A stretch of DNA of 64,000 nucleotides from Lutraria lutraria (lineage: Eukaryota; Mollusca; Bivalvia; Venerida; Mactridae): NCBI GenBank assembly GCA_964023205.1, contig OZ026837.1, positions 9,466,088 through 9,530,087 of the forward strand, in the 5' to 3' direction. Below, one piece after another: positions 58,717 to 64,000 of the stretch. A program made the translations under genes and the position numbers. Under the pieces are notes generated by a model. The model ran no database searches and was not told the DNA's origin. It saw nothing but the letters and a program-made list of their open reading frames with translations. Each line of letters opens with the position of its first letter. Positions within the stretch are counted from its first letter, which is position 1.

Positions 58717-58752
58717 GTCCCAGTGGGGTTTGAACCCATGATCCTAAGGAAT
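58717..58752 (-). repeat. tRNA 3'-half-like fragment in the left arm
   Basis: The minus strand reads GATCATGGGTTCAAACCCCA, then CTGGGACC, which matches a T-arm and acceptor 3' strand. No convincing D-arm lies upstream, so it is a fragment or SINE relic. The mirrored copy is at 63,397-63,432. Confidence 0.4.
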
Positions 58753-58903
58753 ATGTCAATATGTCAGTAAAATTCATGAAATTGAGTATTCTTCAAAATG
58801 GAGGTTTCGAATTAGAGATTGAAATCCTTAACTCTTTGTATTATAAGTAGCAAACGTACACTTACCCCATAATATCTACGCACTAGCACATTAAGTTTAT
58901 AAA

Positions 58904-58924
58904 TGACGTCATGATTTGACGTCA
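58904..58924. promoter_or_regulatory. Two CRE palindromes in the left arm
   Basis: TGACGTCA at 58,904-58,911 and again at 58,917-58,924. They lie beside the conserved block TCAGATAGG-ATGTAAATATA that also flanks the histone-type stem-loops at 55,948-55,970. The mirror copies are at 63,225-63,245. Confidence 0.5.
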
Positions 58925-59001
58925 TCAGATAGGTATGTAAATATAGTATTATGATACTGACAATGTGAGAGTGATTTATTTATTTTTTGGAATGGTATGT
59001 T

Positions 59002-59017
59002 GGCCCTTATTTGAGCC
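59002..59017 (-). promoter_or_regulatory. Altered stem-loop at the position of the histone-type hairpin (left arm)
   Basis: The minus strand reads GGCTCAAATAAGGGCC, a 5-bp stem (one G-T pair) with an AAATAA loop. The flanks (CATAC; CACTCTCACATTGTC; TACATACCTATCTGATGACG) match those after the stem-loop pair at 56,021. It therefore occupies the same place but has lost the TTTC loop and the second hairpin. It is probably non-functional for SLBP. Confidence 0.45.
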
Positions 59018-59099
59018 ACCATGTGTTAGATTCGTTTTGTTTCTGAATCAAAGACAAAAGCATATTACATTGTATATCATTTATTTATATATAATTTCT

Positions 59100-59291
59100 T
59101 TAACTTAGTTTAAATAAGAAAGTACAAATAACAAAGTACAGTATGACAATAAAAGCATTCATTGTTGAAGGGTTCCGTACAAACCGTAGAATTCCACAAC
59201 GAAAACATTCTATATGATCCCAAATATGCTTTCGAAACACAAACTCTTCTTTTGTGAATTTCTCACATACTTCACAAACCAAGCCACACTG
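59100..59291 (-). pseudogene. C-terminal fragment of a C2H2 zinc-finger/membrane protein (left arm)
   Basis: The open frame begins just after an in-frame stop and has no ATG at its start, so it is a 5'-truncated gene. It contains a perfect C2H2 finger, C-x2-C-x12-H-x3-H (CEVCEKF ... FRKHIWDH), followed by ECFRC and a hydrophobic C-terminal segment (AFIVILYFVICTFLF). It probably is the remnant of the last gene of a related element whose middle part was deleted, joining it to the capsid fragment. Its stop is about 80 bp before the altered stem-loop. Confidence 0.55.
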
Positions 59292-59451
59292 CTAGGTGCA
59301 GGAATCCGAATTCTATGGGAGTATTATTGTCCAGGGCAGAAATGGAATAATGCTCAGTCCATTGACCCTCTTGCATGGCTGTCATGGTAGGTGGCACAAC
59401 AAACACATCCAACTCTGTCTTACTACATTCGCAGGAACCGTGTTGCATCAT
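59272..59451 (-). pseudogene. Truncated F54H12.2-like capsid gene (left arm)
   Basis: It keeps the first 48 codons of the capsid protein (compare 53,090 downward), starting ATGATG two bases after the core gene stop. After PIEF the homology ends abruptly; the frame runs 11 more codons through unrelated sequence to a TGA. The same junction is present in the right arm, so the deletion predates the palindrome. Confidence 0.8.
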
Positions 59452-59453
59452 GA

Positions 59454-59819
59454 TTAATCGAAAATATCAAGAGGTCTGGCCTGCTTAACTCGGCGACGAT
59501 GAAGTTTCGAATGAGGTCTTTTCTTGACTGGTTTGCTCTTTATACGTCTTTTAGGGCTGGCCACGGCACGTAACAAGGATTCACCCACATCTTTTAATAC
59601 AGAGGCTCCACGTTTTCGTATTACTTTTTTAGCGTTTGATCCTGTCAAGATATCTTGCATAGCGGCTCTTCCTTGTTGGAGTCCTTCTTTTTTCAAGGTG
59701 TGAACTCCAGATTTCACCAATGGACTCAGTAAAGGCATGATTCTTTTCATGGCTTTCTTAAACATGGATCCAAGTCCGTGTCCATATTGTCGAGGTTGAC
59801 CTTGGTAAGTAGGTATCAT
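59454..59819 (-). CDS. Core-like basic protein (left arm copy)
   Basis: 121 residues, intact. It differs from the copy at 53,093 at about a dozen residues and from the right-arm copy at one (Leu for Phe in PLLSPLVKSG). It has the same amphipathic N-terminal helix and Arg/Lys-rich C-terminus. The start overlaps the penton stop (ATGA). Whether it is expressed is unknown, since the capsid gene after it is truncated. Confidence 0.65.
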   Translation of the reverse strand: MIPTYQGQPRQYGHGLGSMFKKAMKRIMPLLSPLVKSGVHTLKKEGLQQGRAAMQDILTGSNAKKVIRKRGASVLKDVGESLLRAVASPKRRIKSKPVKKRPHSKLHRRRVKQARPLDIFD

Positions 59820-60658
59820 TGTCTTTGGCGTAGGTGTAGTTTCACCATAGACTTCCCATGAATAAACTGAATAGACTGGCCAGTGTCACCCCTTATACGG
59901 ATAGTGATGGTGTTAAAGTCGGTTTTAGCCAGTGGTACATAGTGTAAATTCAAGAACTCGAAATGAATATGGGGGTTAGTTCCTGCTTTCGTTCTCGGAT
60001 CAAATGGAGCTACACGTAAGATGGGGGCTTCTATGTTTCCCAAATAGGTATAAGCCGCGAGGTCAGAATAAACAAACAAATGATTATGACCCATGTTAAT
60101 ATCTACGCCATGAGGAAACGGCTCCGGAGTGTCTTTTAAAAAGATGGTAGGAGAACTATCAGGAGCTCCACCCAGTTTAATAAACATGTGAGGATGAAAC
60201 TGAATGCCTAGACTATCTGAACTGTCCATTTTCACGCGTTTACTTTGTCTCGAGAAACCTAAGGTAAATCGAAGATTTTTCTGTTTAAACATTTTACCCA
60301 GATTATCTTTAATGGTAAAGTCAATCGTCTCGATCAAATGTTGTGGTGTGACATAAGTTCCTACAGGAATACAAAGTCGTACACCCTTTTCTTCTTTATT
60401 GGGGAGAGTACAATAGGAAATTAAGGATTCAAAGGTCTTAGCCAGGACAGGATCGTGTGTAACAATGCAGAAATGTCGCACTTCTTGAGTGACATTGATC
60501 ACCTGACTAGGAACAATCATTTCCACTAAGGCAATTTCCCAGTCTTGTTTATTGAGATGGATGGGTTTTGCCAGTTTGGTACGAAAACAACATTGCGTAT
60601 TGTCTGGGAATAAATCCATAGAGCTATCACTCATGAGTGTTATGTAAAACGAACTCAT
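59816..60658 (-). CDS. Penton-like minor capsid protein (left arm copy)
   Basis: 280 residues, uninterrupted. It differs from the right-arm copy at about six positions, including Pro for Gln in MDLFPDN, QEVRHFC for EEERHFY, PEPF for PDPF and AAYTY for ASYTY. In every one of these the right arm agrees with the copy at 53,455, so the left arm is the odd one. The substitutions are clustered. Its ATG overlaps the stop of the membrane protein gene. Confidence 0.68.
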   Translation of the reverse strand: MSSFYITLMSDSSMDLFPDNTQCCFRTKLAKPIHLNKQDWEIALVEMIVPSQVINVTQEVRHFCIVTHDPVLAKTFESLISYCTLPNKEEKGVRLCIPVGTYVTPQHLIETIDFTIKDNLGKMFKQKNLRFTLGFSRQSKRVKMDSSDSLGIQFHPHMFIKLGGAPDSSPTIFLKDTPEPFPHGVDINMGHNHLFVYSDLAAYTYLGNIEAPILRVAPFDPRTKAGTNPHIHFEFLNLHYVPLAKTDFNTITIRIRGDTGQSIQFIHGKSMVKLHLRQRQ

Positions 60659-60900
60659 GTTGATTTAGGTTTATTGAATTTCAAGGAGCGATTCGGTAGA
60701 ATATAACCTAAAGAACTACTTAAAAGCAGAAGCCACAATTCCCGATCGGGTCGTTGAAAACACAAATTAAATAGCGATACGGTAATAATAATAAATACCA
60801 CTACAATTTGTGACAAAAAAGCGACCTTATTTTTAGGTTCACACAATTTGGCTTGCTCTGAGGCAGTCACTTCCACACTGGCCGTATCAGCTTGAGACAT
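60655..60900 (-). CDS. Small membrane protein (left arm copy)
   Basis: 81 residues from ATG (MSQADTASVE). There is one clear hydrophobic segment (FLSQIVVVFIIITVSLFNL) and a second, shorter one (LWLLLLSSSLGYIL), with a basic C-terminus. The reading frame is identical to the right-arm copy. The stop overlaps the penton ATG (ATGA). It lies directly after the integrase chromodomain tail. The function is unknown. Confidence 0.6.
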   Translation of the reverse strand: MSQADTASVEVTASEQAKLCEPKNKVAFLSQIVVVFIIITVSLFNLCFQRPDRELWLLLLSSSLGYILPNRSLKFNKPKST

Positions 60901-60919
60901 GATGTATTTATTAACCAGT

Positions 60920-61050
60920 TCAAACGAGATGGTATTCGGGAATCCAACTGTCAAATTTCGAAGGATAGCCTTTCCAATGCACTTTAATTTCTCGTCTTCC
61001 GTCTACCTTTCTCTGGCGATATGCGAGCATTGATTAAATTTCATAGTTAA
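60920..61050 (-). pseudogene. Integrase chromodomain remnant (left arm)
   Basis: Reads as the last ~40 codons of the integrase (REIKVHWKGYPSKFDSWIP) with a divergent end and a premature stop upstream of the chromodomain. Homology to 54,553-54,690 continues through the arm boundary at 61,002 to about 61,050 and then stops, so the left copy extends ~45 bp into the centre. Confidence 0.7.
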
Positions 61051-61150
61051 GCTCTCTTCTGAAACATGCATAGTATTCGGACGCAACATATTTCGGACAC
61101 GATGTATAAGGAACAGACACGTTCATCGGTTAAGAACAAACATGAAATTT
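61003..61150. other. Unique 148-bp centre of the palindrome
   Basis: Non-palindromic sequence between the arms. The first ~45 bp continue the left integrase remnant. The remaining ~100 bp have no match in the intact element. On the plus strand they keep an open frame that runs into the right chromodomain remnant. Confidence 0.75.
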
Positions 61151-61233
61151 ACGGAAGACGAGAAATTAAAGTGCATTGGAAAGGCTATCCTTCGAAATTT
61201 GACAGTTGGATTCCCGAATACCATCTCGTTTGA
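61150..61233 (+). pseudogene. Integrase chromodomain remnant (right arm)
   Basis: Encodes the final ~27 codons of the integrase chromodomain ending in TGA. The frame is open further upstream through the palindrome centre but the text there is unlike the integrase of the intact element. No catalytic core is present. Confidence 0.65.
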
Positions 61234-61248
61234 ACTAATAAATACATC

Positions 61249-61494
61249 ATGTCTCAAGCTGATACGGCCAGTGTGGAAGTGACTGCCTCAGAGCAAGCCA
61301 AATTGTGTGAACCTAAAAATAAGGTCGCTTTTTTGTCACAAATTGTAGTGGTATTTATTATTATTACCGTATCGCTATTTAATTTGTGTTTTCAACGACC
61401 CGATCGGGAATTGTGGCTTCTGCTTTTAAGTAGTTCTTTAGGTTATATTCTACCGAATCGCTCCTTGAAATTCAATAAACCTAAATCAACATGA
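61249..61494 (+). CDS. Small membrane protein (right arm copy)
   Basis: 81 residues, identical to the left-arm copy. The TGA overlaps the ATG of the penton gene. See the left-arm entry for membrane segments. Confidence 0.6.
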   Translation: MSQADTASVEVTASEQAKLCEPKNKVAFLSQIVVVFIIITVSLFNLCFQRPDRELWLLLLSSSLGYILPNRSLKFNKPKST

Positions 61495-62333
61495 GTTCGT
61501 TTTACATCACACTCATGAGTGATAGCTCTATGGATTTATTCCAAGACAATACGCAATGTTGTTTTCGTACCAAACTGGCAAAACCCATCCATCTCAATAA
61601 ACAAGACTGGGAAATTGCCTTAGTGGAAATGATTGTTCCTAGTCAGGTGATCAATGTCACTGAAGAAGAGCGACATTTCTACATTGTTACACACGATCCT
61701 GTCCTGGCTAAGACCTTTGAATCCTTAATTTCCTATTGTACTCTCCCCAATAAAGAAGAAAAGGGTGTACGACTTTGTATTCCTGTAGGAACTTATGTCA
61801 CACCCCAACATTTGATCGAGACGATTGACTTTACCATTAAAGATAATCTGGGTAAAATGTTTAAACAGAAAAATCTTCGATTTACCTTAGGTTTCTCGAG
61901 ACAAAGTAAACGCGTGAAAATGGACAGTTCAGATAGTCTAGGCATTCAGTTTCATCCTCACATGTTTATTAAACTGGGTGGAGCTCCTGATAGTTCTCCT
62001 ACCATCTTTTTAAAAGACACTCCAGATCCGTTTCCTCATGGCGTAGATATTAACATGGGTCATAATCATTTGTTTGTTTATTCCGACCTTGCGTCTTATA
62101 CCTATTTGGGAAACATAGAAGCCCCCATCTTACGTGTAGCTCCATTTGATCCGAGAACGAAAGCAGGAACTAACCCCCATATTCATTTCGAGTTCTTGAA
62201 TTTACACTATGTACCACTGGCTAAAACCGACTTTAACACCATCACTATCCGTATAAGGGGTGACACTGGCCAGTCTATTCAGTTTATTCATGGGAAGTCT
62301 ATGGTGAAACTACACCTACGCCAAAGACAATGA
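61491..62333 (+). CDS. Penton-like minor capsid protein (right arm copy)
   Basis: 280 residues, uninterrupted. It shares with the left arm many differences from the copy at 53,455 (for instance KTFESLISYC and KMFKQKNLRFTLGF), so the two arms are sisters. Where the arms disagree, this copy carries the same residue as 53,455. It is either the less mutated arm or was corrected by gene conversion. Its stop overlaps the next ATG. Confidence 0.7.
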   Translation: MSSFYITLMSDSSMDLFQDNTQCCFRTKLAKPIHLNKQDWEIALVEMIVPSQVINVTEEERHFYIVTHDPVLAKTFESLISYCTLPNKEEKGVRLCIPVGTYVTPQHLIETIDFTIKDNLGKMFKQKNLRFTLGFSRQSKRVKMDSSDSLGIQFHPHMFIKLGGAPDSSPTIFLKDTPDPFPHGVDINMGHNHLFVYSDLASYTYLGNIEAPILRVAPFDPRTKAGTNPHIHFEFLNLHYVPLAKTDFNTITIRIRGDTGQSIQFIHGKSMVKLHLRQRQ

Positions 62334-62695
62334 TACCTACTTACCAAGGTCAACCTCGACAATATGGACACGGACTTGGATCCATGTTTAAGAAAGCCAT
62401 GAAAAGAATCATGCCTTTACTGAGTCCATTTGTGAAATCTGGAGTTCACACCTTGAAAAAAGAAGGACTCCAACAAGGAAGAGCCGCTATGCAAGATATC
62501 TTGACAGGATCAAACGCTAAAAAAGTAATACGAAAACGTGGAGCCTCTGTATTAAAAGATGTGGGTGAATCCTTGTTACGTGCCGTGGCCAGCCCTAAAA
62601 GACGTATAAAGAGCAAACCAGTCAAGAAAAGACCTCATTCGAAACTTCATCGTCGCCGAGTTAAGCAGGCCAGACCTCTTGATATTTTCGATTAA
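62330..62695 (+). CDS. Core-like basic protein (right arm copy)
   Basis: 121 residues, intact, one residue different from the left-arm copy (PLLSPFVKSG). The amphipathic N-terminus and basic C-terminus are retained. It is followed after TAATC by the truncated capsid gene. Confidence 0.65.
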   Translation: MIPTYQGQPRQYGHGLGSMFKKAMKRIMPLLSPFVKSGVHTLKKEGLQQGRAAMQDILTGSNAKKVIRKRGASVLKDVGESLLRAVASPKRRIKSKPVKKRPHSKLHRRRVKQARPLDIFD

Positions 62696-62697
62696 TC

Positions 62698-62877
62698 ATG
62701 ATGCAACACGGTTCCTGCGAATGTAGTAAGACAGAGTTGGATGTGTTTGTTGTGCCACCTACCATGACAGCCATGCAAGAGGGTCAATGGACTGAGCATT
62801 ATTCCATTTCTGCCCTGGACAATAATACTCCCATAGAATTCGGATTCCTGCACCTAGCAGTGTGGCTTGGTTTGTGA
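62698..62877 (+). pseudogene. Truncated F54H12.2-like capsid gene (right arm)
   Basis: Mirror of 59,272-59,451: 48 codons of capsid homology followed by 11 unrelated codons and a stop. The gene is broken by a deletion that joined it to the zinc-finger fragment. Confidence 0.8.
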
Positions 62878-63049
62878 AGTATGTGAGAAATTCACAAAAG
62901 AAGAGTTTGTGTTTCGAAAGCATATTTGGGATCATATAGAATGTTTTCGTTGTGGAATTCTACGGTTTGTACGGAACCCTTCAACAATGAATGCTTTTAT
63001 TGTCATACTGTACTTTGTTATTTGTACTTTCTTATTTAAACTAAGTTAA
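62858..63049 (+). pseudogene. C2H2 zinc-finger/membrane protein fragment (right arm)
   Basis: Mirror of 59,100-59,291. The reading frame is identical, including the C2H2 finger and the hydrophobic C-terminus. It starts after an in-frame TAG at 62,855 and lacks an ATG at its beginning. Confidence 0.55.
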
Positions 63050-63131
63050 AGAAATTATATATAAATAAATGATATACAATGTAATATGCTTTTGTCTTTG
63101 ATTCAGAAACAAAACGAATCTAACACATGGT

Positions 63132-63147
63132 GGCTCAAATAAGGGCC
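63132..63147 (+). promoter_or_regulatory. Altered stem-loop at histone-hairpin position (right arm)
   Basis: Mirror of 59,002-59,017: GGCTCAAATAAGGGCC on the plus strand, downstream of the zinc-finger fragment, followed by CATACCATTCC and CACTCTCACATTGTC. Confidence 0.45.
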
Positions 63148-63224
63148 AACATACCATTCCAAAAAATAAATAAATCACTCTCACATTGTCAGTATCATAA
63201 TACTATATTTACATACCTATCTGA

Positions 63225-63245
63225 TGACGTCAAATCATGACGTCA
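63225..63245. promoter_or_regulatory. Two CRE palindromes (right arm)
   Basis: Mirror of 58,904-58,924: TGACGTCA twice, at 63,225-63,232 and 63,238-63,245. Confidence 0.5.
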
Positions 63246-63396
63246 TTTATAAACTTAATGTGCTAGTGCGTAGATATTATGGGGTAAGTGTACGTTTGCT
63301 ACTTATAATACAAAGAGTTAAGGATTTCAATCTCTAATTCGAAACCTCCATTTTGAAGAATACTCAATTTCATGAATTTTACTGACATATTGACAT

Positions 63397-63432
63397 ATTC
63401 CTTAGGATCATGGGTTCAAACCCCACTGGGAC
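63397..63432 (+). repeat. tRNA 3'-half-like fragment (right arm)
   Basis: Mirror of 58,717-58,752, with GGGTTCAAACCCCACTGGGA on the plus strand. Confidence 0.4.
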
Positions 63433-63723
63433 CATACTTTTTTCTCTTTTTTTAGTTTTTAGGTAATGTTTCCTATTAATAACATGAATTTATACAGTAA
63501 TATGGAAGGAAATATTTATTCCATTTTTTTGGGTCTAGTTTATTGGAATTTATATATGGTTAATTAACGAAAATCAATTTACTATGAATTTCTGACAGTA
63601 TTTAGAATACGATCCTTAACACTTCGTAATAGACTTCAAAAACCTTAAGAGACTGTCACATTTTTTTCAATCATGTATAAAGTGTGATGTATAATGTGAT
63701 TGTGTGATGTGTAACATTTTTCT

Positions 63724-64000
63724 ACAAAGTATAACAGTGATACAATATAACAGTGATACAATATAATAGTTATACAATATAACAGTGATACAATATAACA
63801 GTGATACAATATAACAGTGATACAATATAACAATGATACAATATAACAGTGATACAATATAACAGTGATACAATATAATAGTTATACAATATAACAGTGA
63901 TACAATATAACAGTGATACAATATAACAGTGATACAATATAACAGTGATACAATATAACAGTAATACAGTTTAACAGTGATACAATATAATAGTGATACA
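63724..64000. repeat. 16-bp satellite, right arm
   Basis: Reverse complement of the left-arm array (GTGATACAATATAACA)n, continuing to the window end. Confidence 0.95.

Larger units (their letters stand above)
58149..61002. repeat. Left arm of a giant palindrome (at least 2.85 kb per arm)
   Basis: Every position x here pairs with 62,149 minus x in the right arm (62,153 minus x after a 4-bp indel near 60,903-60,915). Protein comparison shows near-identity with a handful of substitutions. The arm carries, from the centre outward, an integrase tail, membrane protein, penton, core, a truncated capsid gene, a zinc-finger fragment, an altered 3'-end block and the 16-bp satellite. The outer limit is beyond the window on the right side, so the arm may begin before 58,149. 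Confidence 0.93.
61151..64000. repeat. Right arm of the giant palindrome (cut by window end)
   Basis: Reverse complement of 58,149-61,002, as described for the left arm. The match still holds at the last base of the window, inside the 16-bp satellite, so the true arm is longer. Confidence 0.93.

Overview
The window looks like nuclear DNA of an invertebrate animal, most likely a bivalve mollusc. It is AT-rich and mostly non-coding. It carries many short inverted-repeat elements (MITEs), tRNA-derived SINE heads, several satellites and a pearl-like element with internal repeats of about 145 bp. It also holds two fragments of LINE reverse-transcriptase tails, one cellular gene and a cluster of virus-like DNA transposons. 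The species assignment is inferred from repeat style only.

Layout. From 1 to 38.7 kb the DNA is largely intergenic. It holds a SINE (3.6 kb), MITEs (13.0, 13.2, 18.3, 20.9 and 26.4 kb), LINE remnants (24.2-25.1 kb on the plus strand, 31.3-31.8 kb on the minus strand), a 10-bp satellite (27.1 kb) and a 41-bp satellite of about 40 copies (33.5-35.15 kb). The only ordinary host gene I recognise is an intronless RASL10-type small GTPase at 38,751-39,404. From 41 to 49.8 kb lies a second repeat-rich stretch: several tRNA-like SINE heads, a TTAA-flanked MITE with perfect 24-bp ends, and a MITE nested in the pearl-like element.

From 49.97 to 56.55 kb there is a compact Maverick/Polinton-related element with all genes on the minus strand. 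In transcription order these are: a 107-aa coiled-coil protein; a 52-aa acidic protein; a DDE integrase with chromodomain (F54H12.3-like); a small membrane protein (frameshifted here); a penton-like minor capsid protein; a basic core-like protein; an F54H12.2-like capsid protein; a 154-aa Cys/His protein; an adenain-like protease; and a coiled-coil, Cys-rich protein. From the membrane protein to the protease the genes are packed with ATGA overlaps or 1-2 nt gaps. No protein-primed DNA polymerase or packaging ATPase is visible.

The most striking observation is that the two coiled-coil genes at the ends of the element each stop 10-20 nt before a tandem pair of perfect histone-type mRNA 3' stem-loops (6-bp stem, TTTC loop, ACCA flank). 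Each pair is followed about 10 nt later by a purine-rich sequence like the U7-binding histone downstream element. One of these genes has three GACCAATGAAAT boxes in its promoter, the other three CRE-like sites, and the capsid/protease cluster has a normal AATAAA signal. This suggests a virus-like transposon that borrows S-phase histone mRNA processing for two of its genes, which would suit an element without its own polymerase.

From 56.6 to 58.4 kb there are 32-bp and 16-bp satellites. From 58,149 to the window end lies a palindrome of at least 2.85 kb per arm with a 148-bp centre. Each arm holds a truncated copy of the same element: chromodomain tail, membrane protein, penton, core, the first 48 residues of the capsid protein, then a zinc-finger fragment. 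The arms differ by clustered substitutions, which argues against a simple fold-back artefact.
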